NCBI GenBank assembly: GCA_015501075.1
Contig: JADNYJ010000397.1
Coordinates: 1-29,671 of the forward strand
Origin: Gymnopilus junonius
Taxonomy: Eukaryota; Basidiomycota; Agaricomycetes; Agaricales; Galerinaceae
Length of the DNA stretch: 29,671 nt
Direction: 5' to 3'
The notes under the pieces are model-generated. The model saw nothing but the letters and a program-made list of their open reading frames with translations, made no database searches and had not been told where the DNA came from. Below are positions 10,513 through 20,636 of the stretch, piece by piece. Every line of letters starts with the position of its first letter. Positions within the stretch are counted from its first letter, which is position 1. Both the position numbers and the translations under genes were made by a program.

Positions 10513-13034
10513 CTAATCAATATCATTCCTCCACCCATCCCCACCCGACCTACTCCCGCTGCCACCCCCGCTCCTCGACCCGCGCCCCAACCAAGGCGCC
10601 CTGCTCACTCCCCGATCCCCGCCTCGATCGCCCTTTGGCCCAGCACCGCCCATCTCCCACCCGCTTTCATGCGTCCTGGGCCACTGCTTGGCTTTTGTGA
10701 ACCCCTGCCGGCTCCCCTTGGCATATCCGTACCCATCATTCCCGCCTGGTGATCCCCGCGAGGAGAATGAGCCCGTGTACTGTCGTGAACTGGAGCCTGA
10801 GTTGCGGTCGCCGCGGTCGAATGAGCGGTAGCTCGAGCCGGAAGATCTATCGCTGGACATGTGCCCTCCCCCTCCTCCTCCACCATAGCCGCCTGACCTA
10901 TCACTGCTCCATCCGCCCCGCGAACCACCATCGCTACTGCCCCTATCCCGATCCCTATTCCCCCATCCACCACGTCCACTACCAAACCCACCACCCCCGC
11001 TCATCATATCCATCAACTTCCGGCTCACCGTCGGCTCACGGTCCAGAGCCCACATCTCCTGCCACGTCTTCCGCAGCCCCTTGGTCATCTCATGCATATC
11101 CAACCCCAACTCCCTCGCGCGGCCAATAAAGAACCCAAGCTGCGAGCTAAACGCCCCATAAATATCATCCGGCGCGAACGTGCTCAGATTCGACGTGAGC
11201 TCCTGGGAGAGTTTCGGGATCTCCCCGATCTTCAGCTCGTCGTACTTGTGCTGCGGGTGCGCAGCGGCCAGCTCGGCGAGCTCTGCGGTGAGATCGGTGG
11301 AGGTGACGGGTTTCAGAGCGACGTCGCGCAGGTGTCGGTGCACGAAGATCATCTCCCAGGGCATGAGGACTAAATCGCCGCGACCCTGTTTGTTACTTCC
11401 TCTCCCTGTCCTGCCCACACGATGGATGTAGATATCCTTTCCGCTCGGGAGACCGACCTGGATGACACGCGTGACGCCGGGATAGTCCACCCCGCGGGCG
11501 GATACATCGGAGGTGACCATGATAGAAGGATACGTGTCGTTACGGAAAGCATTGGACACCCTCGTGCGGGTCTTCATCTCGCGCTTCGCGTGCATCTCGT
11601 ACAGGTTCGTCTTGCGGCCCAAGGGAAGGTGCGCAATGGCCTTGCGGAGAAGCTGCGAGAAGAGCATGACGCTGTTGGTGGTGCTGAGGAAGATAACGAC
11701 TTTGCTCCGCTTAGAGCTGGATTGGTGCTGCAGCTGATCGAGCGCGATGAGCTTGATGAGATGTGGGAGGAGTTCCTCGCCTGAGCGCAGGACGGTGTGG
11801 TATTGCGGGATATGTGCGTGGACAGGGGAGTCGTCGGCCGAGACACAGTTCACGAAGCGGTGGTTCGCGTCGAGGGTTGATTGGGCGATTTGTTGGATTT
11901 GGCGCGAGACGGTGGCGGAGAACAGGAAGGTCTGGCGTTCGGGGGATGGGGCGAGGTAGGAGGATATCCGGGTGATGTCCTCCCGGAAACCCATGTCTAA
12001 GAGGGTATCGGCTTCATCTAAGATGAGCTGGAGGGATAGGAATAAGTATTGTATTATGTGCAGTTGATAAACGAATTATACCATTTTGCAACTTTTCATC
12101 AGGTCATGAACCTCTGGCTCTGTGTTGATCAAATCCAAAAGTCTTCCGGGGGTAGCAACGACAATATCCTTCCTGCCCCTACTCCACTCCCTCATCTGCC
12201 TGAACTTGCTCTCGCCCCCAAGTAAAATCTGCACCTGGAAGCCCCGATGATGCGCCGTCAAATTGCTCGCCTCCACCGCAATCTGCGTGGCCAGCTCCCT
12301 CGTAGGGGAGATAATCAGCGTCCCCACCGACTTCCTAGCAAAGTTCGTCTGCGCGCGGGACACGTCCATCTGGGAGAGGGACACGGAAGAGGTGGATTGC
12401 ACGGACTCCGCGTGCGCCTCGAGCGCGTTCAGGCGCGACTCGATCGCAGGCACGAGGAACGCCATGGTCTTTCCCGTCCCGGTTTTGGCCTTGACGAGTA
12501 AATCCCGCGGATGCTCGCTGTCCGCACGTGCGGAGGCGTCGTACGGGTCTGCGAGCTGCGGGAGGAGGGGCAGGATCTGGGCTTGGACAGCAGACATGTG
12601 GGTGTACTTGAACGGGGCGACGGTGATGGCGCGCAGAGTGTTGGGGTGGATCTTGTCAGCTAAGGATTGGAAGGAGAGCGAAGCGTCTGGAGTTGTTTTT
12701 TCAGGGTCGACGGGGGTGTCGGGGGCCGGAGAGGTCGTGACTGTGGCGGTGGAGGCGAATCTGTTTTGGGTCAGTGCAGTCAGAGCGCTCTTTTTGTTGC
12801 TGGCGACCAGGAGTTCCGAGGCGAAGAGCCCACGACGACGGAGGGCTGTGGTAGGGTTTTTAGTGAGAGAAAAGAAGAGGTAAAGAGGGACATACGACTC
12901 CGTGTGATAGCAGCTGTGACGAACGACCGACGCAGGACAGCTCTCGCTGCACTTGCCGCTTTGAAAGTCGCCTGGGATGTCGATGAGGAAGCGACAGCAG
13001 CGGTGGATAACGCCCATGGATATGAAGGAGGCAT
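10513..13034 (-). CDS. mitochondrial DEAD-box RNA helicase, Mss116-like, with RGG tail
   Basis: An ATP-dependent RNA helicase, by family likely a chaperone for mitochondrial intron splicing and translation. Minus-strand exons are 13034-12896, 12845-12082 and 12027-10513, with introns of 50 and 54 nt, giving 805 residues. The start at 13034 yields a basic, Ser/Ala-rich, acid-poor N-terminus (MPPSYPWALSTAAV..., with ARAVLRRSFVTAAITRS) that looks like a mitochondrial presequence. The helicase motifs are in order: AKTGTGKT at about 166-173, PTRELA, ATPGR at about 277-281, DEAD at 305-308 directly after intron 2, SAT at about 338-340, ARGVDYPGV, and IHRVGRTGR near 505. The last 170 residues are Gly/Arg/Ser-rich with RGG-like repeats, an RNA-binding tail. 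A longer frame that reads through intron 1 from 13068 lacks the presequence and is less likely. The gene is fully open with no frame break. Confidence 0.95.
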
Positions 13035-13457
13035 GATAGAGACGGTGCCTTGATGTCGGAACTAACAAGCTCGACTTTTTTTAAGGAAGAAAAAGGGAGA
13101 GGACTACTGGAGGATGTCTCTTTTCCAGAGTCTGGGTGTGTGAGGAGGAGAAAGAAAAAATAATTTCGCGCGATCACTAGAAAAAATAAGCGGGCGAACG
13201 AATAAGGTATGTCGCTCCCACGGGTCACTCAAAACGAATTTTTTTCGTGTTTTGTGGTTCCTTCCCTCTGGGCATGACGCTTGCTTGCGGTCTAACTGCG
13301 AAGTTTGTACGATAAAGCGCGTCATTATATTCTTTTCTTCTCTTGCTTGCTCCTTTTCATTCTTGTACGACCCATCCTTTCCACATTTAATCGGCTTGCA
13401 TTTCCCATCGACAACGACAGAAAAATTTTTGACGACCATTAGAGCAATCTTAAAAAA
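13035..13457. promoter_or_regulatory. divergent promoter shared by helicase and CTP synthase
   Basis: The 423 bases separate the start codons of two housekeeping genes on opposite strands. It is rich in short A/T tracts on both strands and has no obvious TATA box. The leader AAAAAAATG context at 13452-13460 precedes the CTP synthase start, with A at -3. Confidence 0.55.
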
Positions 13458-16400
13458 ATGACAAAGTATATCCTCGTTTCTGGGGGTGTGGTCAGTGGCA
13501 TCGGCAAGGGTGTTATCGGTGCGTTTTTTCCTCTTTTTTTCTTTCTATAAAAGTTTCAGTGAGTTGAAGGACCTATTCGCCGCCAACAGCTTCATCCACG
13601 GGTCTCTTACTCAAAACTACCGGCCTCAAAGTGACCGCTATCAAGATCGACCCGTACATGAACATCGATGCGGGCACCATGCGGCCTACAGAACACGGTG
13701 CGTCTCCTTCCCCGTCTCCTTCCTTGAAATTTTGCTTGTTGTTGTTGTTCGGTCCGATCCTAATCAAATTTAATTTCGAAATGGTCCAGGTGAAGTCTAC
13801 GTCCTAAACGACGGCGGAGAAGTCGATCTCGACCTGGGCAACTACGAGCGGTACTTGAATGTCACCCTCAGCAGGGACAATAATATCACGACGGGCAAGA
13901 TCTATAGGGAGGTCATCGAGAAAGAGGTGTGTTTCATCCCCTCTCTGCCTATCTCTGAGATATGGTCGGTTAATCCTACTTCTTTTCTTGGTATTTTAGA
14001 GAAAAGGAGAGTATCTAGGCAAGACTGTCCAGGTGCGTTTCGTGTTTCGCGTCTGGGTGAGATAGGATTTCAACCAACAGGGCGTGGATATGTTCAGATC
14101 GTCCCACACATCACCAACGCCATCCAGGACTGGATCGAACGCGTGTCCAAAATCCCCGTCGACGAGTCGGGCGAAGAACCAGACGTGTGCATCGTTGAGG
14201 TACGTCACGTCTTTCATTCCCCTCCCAACTTCCTATACTAACGTTCTCCTCCTCTTTCCTCTTTACCCCACCTCTGACCTCAACAGCTCGGAGGCACAGT
14301 CGGCGACATCGAATCGGCGCCCTTTGTCGAAGCCATGCGTCAATTCCAGTTCCGCGTCGGCCACGACAACTTTGCTCTAATCCACGTCTCGCTGGTCCCG
14401 GATATGCATGGCGAACAGAAGACCAAGCCGACGCAGACGACGGTGCATGTCCTGAGAGGGTTGGGGCTCTTGCCTGATTTGGTCAGTTTGTTTCCCTATT
14501 TTTCTGTTTTCTGTTTCCTGTTCTCTTGTTTTTTTTTTCCCTTCTTTATTTCCCTTGGATTGCCGTCGAAATATAAATCCTTACGGCCCCCTCAGACCTT
14601 CGTTCTCTTGCTATGGCACCAGCTCCTTTCTGCTTCCTTGGCGTGCTTTTATTTTTCATCTTTCATTTCATGACCAAACACGATCTGATGGGGATTTGGA
14701 GTTGGGCGGGGGGGGGGGGGCTGGAGTCGTCATTTAACCGCATTTTATGCCCACACTTTCGGAGGAGGACGATGGCATTAAAAATGCTAGGTGTAAAACA
14801 CTTTCTTTCTTTTCGTTGTCTATGTTTTTGATTACTCTCGATTATTGATCCCTTCCTGCCTTCTCTTCTCTTCCGCCTCTTTTTCCTCTCTCACTCTTAT
14901 CCTTCTCCTGCAATTCACGCTAACCCCCCTGCTCCCCCTTCTTCAGATCGCATGCCGCCTCCTCGGTCCCGAATCCCTCAACCCAGCCACCAAAGACAAA
15001 ATATCCATGTTCTGCCACGTCTCCTCCGAACAAGTCGTAGGCGTGCACGACGTCTCATCCGTCTATCACGTCCCCCTCCTCCTCCAATCGCAGAGAATCG
15101 TGGAGTATCTCACCAAGAGGCTCAAGCTGGACGAGGTGTATCGGATGCCTGTGTCCCTGGTTTCGAAGAGAGTGAAGGAGGTGAATGGAAATGGGATTGC
15201 CAGACCGGCATCCGCGGGTTCGGCTTCGTCGGCTGGAGAGTCAGATACGGAGTCGGAGAAGGCTGCGAAGGTTCAGCTGCAGGAGGAGATTAGGAAGGTG
15301 TGGGAGGAGAGGAAAGCGAAAGGCGCTGAGCTCGGGAAGAGGTGGAAGGAGTTGACTGCTGGGTTTGTGACCCTTCCTTTCTTTATTCTCGTTTTTCAGG
15401 CATCTGACTATTTTTCTTTCTCTTTTTTTCTCCAGCCAAGAACGTCTGTTCGACACTGTCACTATAGCCCTTGTTGGGAAATACACCGACCTCAAAGATT
15501 CGTATATGTCTGTTACCAAGGCACTTGAACACTCTGCCTTTAGGGTGCACAGAAAGATGACCGTTCATTGGGTTGAATCTTCCGATTTGGAGCCTGAGAC
15601 GCAGGAGACGAATCCGAAGAGGTATCACGATGCCTGGAGGGCTGTCGTCGGCGCTGGGTAAATTCCCTCTTTTTATTCTGCGCGGACAAAGAACTGACAA
15701 GTCTTGCAGAGGCATCCTCGTCCCAGGCGGTTTCGGCCACCGCGGCACAGAAGGGATGATGCTCGCCATCAAATACGCGCGCGAACAAAAAGTGCCCTTC
15801 CTGGGCATCTGCCTCGGCTTCCAACTCGCCGTGGTCGAATGGGCGCGGAACGTGCTCGACATCCCTTCTGCCACGTCGGCGGAATTCCACACCGCCACCC
15901 CTGAGCATCCGCTGATCATCTTCATGCCGGAGATCTCGCGGACGCATATGGGCGGCACGATGCGCCTGGGCTTGAGGCCAACAGTGTTTGAGCAGGGCAC
16001 GGAGGGGTGGAGTAAGGTTAGGAAATTGTATGGTGGGAAGGGCAAGATTTGGGAGAGGCATAGGCATAGGTATGAGGTCAATCCGGTGTATGTGGAGAGG
16101 TTGGTGAAGAGTGGGATGAACTTTGTGGGAAAGATGAGAAGGGCGAGAGGATGCAGGTGTGTGAATTGAAAAGTGGGTTTTCTTTTTTTGCCTCTTTCTT
16201 TCTTGGAAGCCTGGGTTAAAATGATCTTTTCTAGACCATCCATTCTTTATAGGCCTTCAAGCCCACCCTGAATTCTGCACGCGCCCTCTGAACCCCTCAC
16301 CTGCATTCCTTGGTTCGTAGCGGCCGCTTGTGGTGGCGACGTGTTATCAGAGCAAATTGAACTGCAGTTGAAGACGTTTAAGCCACCCATCCCGAGGGTG

Positions 16401-16564
16401 CGATGATCAGCGAGGCGCAGCTGAGGAATGCGTCAGACGCGAATGTGAGGAGCGCCACGGGCGGTGTGGAGGAAGGGAAGAAGGATGACGAGGCGGGGAA
16501 GGGAGCGAAGGATCCGGCTAGTGTGCATATGGAGGTTGTGCAGGCTATTAATGATGATATATGA
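13458..16564 (+). CDS. CTP synthase (glutamine-hydrolysing), three one-base frame breaks near the C-terminus
   Basis: Makes CTP from UTP, ATP and glutamine, the last step of de novo pyrimidine synthesis; cytosolic, able to form filaments in fungi. Exons: 13458-13518, 13590-13697, 13790-13926, 14000-14032, 14098-14199, 14287-14481, 14947-15362, 15436-15657, 15710-16172 and 16235-16564, for about 689 residues if the breaks are ignored. Synthetase motifs include [56 protein letters not shown] and KTKPTQ. The glutaminase domain has [14 protein letters not shown] and the nucleophile Cys in LGICLGFQ (codon 15810-15812); the catalytic HPE of the triad is in exon 10. The frame must shift at 16127-16129, 16314-16315 and 16394, each by one missing base, to keep the conserved sequence. 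Unusual: a Ser/Glu-rich insert between the domains, an acidic C-terminal tail, and Arg instead of the usual Ser in the MSP-EHGEV motif. Confidence 0.93.
14482..14946 (+). other. unusually long CTP synthase intron with a G13 run
   Basis: This intron is 465 nt, compared with 50-90 nt for the others in the window. Its donor is GTCAGT and its acceptor TTCTTCAG, and the phases match the conserved protein on both sides (PDL then IACRLLGPE). It contains a run of 13 G at 14708-14720 and several T-rich tracts. No exon is missing from the conserved CTP synthase sequence, so I read it as a true long intron. Confidence 0.75.
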
Positions 16565-17230
16565 GCTGAAGTTGGTGCGGGGTACACAAAACGGTCGATG
16601 CTATTGATGCTATGATTTCCGATTGGGATCTTGGTTTTTTCTCGCTTTCTGTTTTGCTTAGAGAGTCTATATACTTTGAAGATCTGTTACTTATAATAGC
16701 ATATACACTCAACGTACATTTCGTTCTCGTCATGACATTACCTACTTACCTGTGCATCTCTTCGTATACTTTGTAGAGTACAGAAGGTACCACTTACGAC
16801 TAGTCGAATCTCCCGCTTGCAGGATTCCCGGAACAGGAAGTACGTAAATTCTTTCTTTGACTGTTTTCGCGGCTTTTTTTTCTAATCGAGTGGTTGAAAG
16901 CTAAACCGGTGACCAATCCTCGTATGAATTACTGTAACAGTAAATTCATGATGATCGGTTAGAACAAGAACGTCCGCATTGAGTGACTTCCTTTTAAGGT
17001 AGGCTTCGTACGCTGATGTTGAATTGGGTTTTCCATATTCACACAGCAGAAGTAGTAAGACTGAGCTTTCATGTTACGTATGAATCCGTGGAGCCTCGCA
17101 GAAGACTCCATTTTTAAACAATATTACTTAATTCGGACGTGGTGTGACGTTTGGCCCGTGCGTCGCCATGCGCTTAACCTCTCGTCTTTGTCTTGTCTTA
17201 ACACCCTTAGCTCAGGACCAAACAAACGCC
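16565..17230. other. intergenic, with an inverted repeat
   Basis: No supported gene in about 670 bases between CTP synthase and the kinase remnant. It includes an inverted repeat at 16924-16949. The last 90 bases may include a 5' intron of the kinase gene ending in CCCTTAG near 17211. Confidence 0.4.
16924..16949. repeat. near-perfect inverted repeat ATGAATTACTG / CAGTAAATTCAT
   Basis: The left arm 16924-16934 and the right arm 16938-16949 pair with one bulged base around a TAA loop. The position, about 300 bases upstream of the kinase start, would fit a dimer-binding site or a short hairpin. No protein partner can be named. Confidence 0.4.
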
Positions 17231-18601
17231 ATGAACGACGCTATCTCAGAAGAAGACGATATATACGAGCCCTCCATGCTGGATGACATAGAAGATATCG
17301 AACTCTATCGGCCTGGCGGCTTTCATCCTGTGCACATTGGCGATACATTTGATAATAATAGATATCTTGTTATTCATAAACTCGGATATGGAGGATTTAG
17401 CACGGTGTGGCTCTGTCGCGATTGTCATTCGAATCAGTACGTTGCCATCAAAATACTCACCGCCGATGAGTCGAGTCGATCGTCGAACCTTGAGCTTGAC
17501 ACCCTTCTCCATCTTGAACACGCACCAAAGGCCCTTTCTACTCATTCGGGCAAGCAATACGTCTCATCCCTCCTTCGGAATTTTACACACGCTAGTATGA
17601 ATGGTTCTCACACATGCTTGGTTTTCCAAGCAGCTGGTCCATCCATATCAATGCTAGTTAAGCGATCATCCAGGCACGGTTGATTCGAGGATATTGCAAG
17701 GCCCTCGCTTATCAATCACGGAAGGCCTGCTATATACATTTATCTGGCGTTGACATGGAGTAGTGAAGCATGTCCGCGTTCTACTACATAGTGTCTCGAC
17801 AACTGAAAAATCTCACTAGACTTACACTTCGAATATTCTAGTGAATATCAAGCGCTTCCACTCATTGACACAAGACGAACTCTACACCTCTTCGGCAAGC
17901 CTCTCAGAGCAAGGTCGAATTTATTTCCAATCACACACAATCTCTATATTCGACATCTGCCTTTGTATTTGGTCGAACCTATCGACTTTCGAGAGTCGAT
18001 CCGAAACACTTCAGCACAGAATCCAGATAGTCGATTTGGTCAATCTTCTACCTCAACAAGCCACCTCTAGATGGCCTTGAACCTATGCATATGCGCACCT
18101 GAGCTAAATATTGATCACACCGCAAGCGTTTATTCCGACGTTTGGGCTCTCGGTTGCTCGGTCTTTGAAATTCGAACAGGCGCGCCTTTGTTTGATGCCT
18201 TTTTTGGCAGTAAAAAAGAGATCGTTTCGCAGATGCTGAATGTCATTGGAAAATTACCCGAGCCCTGGTGGTCTGCTTGGAAGGGGGATAATGAAAATGC
18301 CTCCGAAGGGGGCATCTATACTTTACGCGACGTGATCACAAGAGCCGTTGGGGGAAGCACAGACGCTGGCGGGGGACACCCTCATACCGATAATAGCAAC
18401 ACGATATGGAGCGAAAACCCAGCAATATCTTCAGATGAAGTGGACATTATGAAGCGCTTTATAGAAAAGCTACTGATTTACAAGCCAGAGGCAAGGATGT
18501 CTGCAGAGGAAGCAAGCAAGCAACCTTGGATTTCGCGGACAGTACTCAATTATAACGTTCTTCAACTATTGAAGGTACTTGATAACGACACCAGAGACTA
18601 G
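17231..18601 (+). pseudogene. SRPK-like protein kinase, broken in the catalytic loop
   Basis: The N-lobe is open from ATG 17231 to 17683 and shows SRPK features: YRPGGFHPVHIGD, the glycine loop KLGYGGFSTVWLCRD, the VAIK lysine and LVFQAAGPSISML. From 18074 the C-lobe is open again with CAPEL, a D-V-W-A-L-G-C motif and the end PWISRT...LLKVLDN. Between them (about 17684-18073) the frame changes several times. Fragments can still be recognised in different frames: RLIRGYCKALAY, then LFGKPL, YLVEPIDF and IQIVD. The catalytic HxD loop and the DFG-equivalent are not readable in any one frame, and internal stops are present. No single intron restores the sequence. This is either a pseudogene or a badly called consensus. 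If active, the family phosphorylates Arg-Ser-rich splicing factors. The start could be further upstream. Confidence 0.72.
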
Positions 18602-18757
18602 ATGTAACCTAGGACTGTAATTATAATTTTAGCCCAGCCCCCAAATTTCACATTATTCATGACCGACCACAACTGCAACATACATAGGTGATGTCATATA
18701 ATCAACCATCCATATCAACATCTTTGCTCTCTGACTGAGAAGAATCCTCTACCTGCT

Positions 18758-20444
18758 CTACACCCACGCTCCCGGGGGTCTCCATACATTACCGGAAGTA
18801 GCTTTCCATAGGCGAATACGGCCATCGTTGCCAGAAGACGAGAGAATTGACCTATCGAATAATTAGAAACAAGAAAGAAAACCCTGTCGTTTAAAGGAGA
18901 GAATGGAAACATACCCCGTTATATTCCATTCTACCCTTCCTACTGCAGACCTAGAATCAAGTTTTAGCAAATAAATCCAAAACAACCAAGATGAACAAAA
19001 CCTACTTGTGTTGATCAAAATCAGCCACAGAAACTGCAGTCCATTTGAGATCCTCACTCTCTCCCTCCGCCATATTGTCGAAGTCGAATTCGTCCGAGCC
19101 AGGCTTAATTTTCCATATGCGCACATGGCCATCTCTACCGCCAGTAGCGATGAGATGGTACGACCGGCCACATGAAGGTGCCCATGCTACTGAGGTGATG
19201 GCATAATTGGCAGGGCCAGCAGGTGCAGCTGAGCGTGAGTCTGATGCATCGGTGGGCGCCGTTGTTGGTGCGGATGGTTGAGTGGCAGTCCCTCCGGAAG
19301 TGGGTGAGCCAGAAGAAGAGGTTGAAGAAAGGGTTAGGAGGGTGGTTGACTTTCTAGCGTTAATTTGAACGATCTGATAGGCCGAGTGAGTCACATGCAT
19401 TAAACACGGAAGGCAATACGCAATACCTTGATAGTGCCAGTCGTCCCACATCCAACTGCAATAATCTCTCCCCAATATTTATCCTTACACCACGAAAGAC
19501 ACCAACCACCATCAGCCTCTTTATTTCCTGGTCCAAGTCTCCCTCCACTCGTCGACGACACGTTCTGCTGTTGTAAACCCTGCTGCAGAGCCTGGCTTAC
19601 AAGAGAGGCTGAAGCGCCTTCAAGTGTTGCATGTGTTTGGGTCGGTGTAGATAGTGCAACGGTGTGTACGCGAGAGAGGTACCCAGGCGAAGGCCCTGGA
19701 GCGAGAATTTGCACGTCGAGTTCTTCGGTGAGTTGCCAGGATACTAAGGAGGGCTGTTCAATGCACTCGTATATCCGGAGCATGTTGTCCGTGGCTATCG
19801 TGGCCTATATCGGCGAGTTCATATGGTCATTCGACCTAGAAGATGAAAGTAACAACCATCACTCACCAGCTTCAAACCAAAATGGTGGGGTGCAAACTCT
19901 ACACCTCTAATAGTCCCCTTCGCGTCTGCAAGCACCGCTCGTTCTATCCACCGTGAAGAGACTGGGCCTGAGCCTGAGTGGTTTTGCGATGAACCGTTGA
20001 ACCCGCAGGTGGCTGAGATGATGCATCCGAACCAGCTTGTTCCCAGATCTTCACCGTACGGTCAAAAGAAGATGACGCAAGTATTGAGCCAAACTCTGGG
20101 TGAGCCCAGCTAAGTTTTGATATGGGAGCGTCGTGAGCCTACAGAAATTTTTGTTAAGCTTGCGAAGCCCTTCAAATCGAACATCCGTTGGCGCACTTTC
20201 CAATCATCCTCGACAGTCCATTGGCTGTTTTCGTTACTTCCATCGAGTTGCCATATCTTTATCCTATATTTAAAACCAACTTTCGATGAGAAACCTACAA
20301 TCAACACGTCGACGCGTTATTCAACTCAAATTCAACTTACCGTTGGTCTAAACCACATGTCGCCAAACGGAATCCGTAAAAATCATAGGCCGCGTCTGTT
20401 ATTAAGTCCCCATGCGCATTTTGAATGATGCCACTTTGAATCAT
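18758..20444 (-). CDS. SEH1: Seh1-type WD40 nucleoporin (one-base break in exon 3)
   Basis: A beta-propeller subunit of the Nup84/Y nuclear-pore complex that is also shared with the SEA/GATOR2 complex; the roles are family knowledge. Minus-strand exons: 20444-20341, 20263-20197, 20138-19867, 19804-19427, 19373-19006, 18950-18915 and 18851-18758, with introns of 53-77 nt, for about 439 residues. Diagnostic pieces are AHGDLITDAAYDFYGFRLAT, TCGLDQRIKIWQLD, SKLSWAHPEFGSILASSSFD, GVEFAPHHFGLKL, TDNMLRIYE, SVAWAPSCGRSYHLIATGG, RDGHVRIWKI and SSSGNDGRIRLWK. Exon 3 breaks at plus-strand CCC 20002-20004: one more base joins PPAG to FNGSSQNHSGSG and SSRWIERAVLADAKGTI. A Ser/Thr/Ala-rich insert lies in exon 5. 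The read ends at GAWV; one more base in the C5 run near 18776 would give an acidic tail ending at 18702. Confidence 0.88.
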
Positions 20445-20636
20445 GTTTCAAGCCGTATTCGAGGGTAATTTTGGAAGGAGGTTATGAACAAGTTATAACA
20501 AAATGGGAGTGAGTTGCAAGAGTGTCGCGAAACTTACGTAAGCAGACGATGTTCAACTCGAGCTTAGATGAACACTTTTCTTCCTGATTGAACACGGACA
20601 ACTAACGTGGACCTACCTCTCACTAGCGGTAGCTCC
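20445..20636. promoter_or_regulatory. divergent promoter between the Seh1 gene and the first membrane-gene copy
   Basis: The 192 bases separate the minus-strand start at 20444 from a plus-strand ATG at 20637. I see no named element, only AT-rich stretches. Confidence 0.35.

Noticed and set aside
11422..11784. Open plus-strand frames across the helicase gene (also 12263-12883)
   Set aside because: They lie antisense to a conserved helicase with all motifs in place; GC-rich coding DNA often leaves the opposite strand open.
13034..13068. Helicase start at 13068
   Set aside because: That frame reads through a canonical 50-nt intron and loses the mitochondrial presequence; the start at 13034 gives a better N-terminus.
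16173..16234. Reading the end of CTP synthase at the stop near 16167
   Set aside because: That stop appears only after the one-base break. In the shifted frame the conserved [13 protein letters not shown] runs into a good intron and then [11 protein letters not shown], so the gene clearly continues to 16564.
15383..16243. Long minus-strand frames across the last CTP synthase exons
   Set aside because: They are shadows of conserved glutaminase-domain exons and show no motif of their own.
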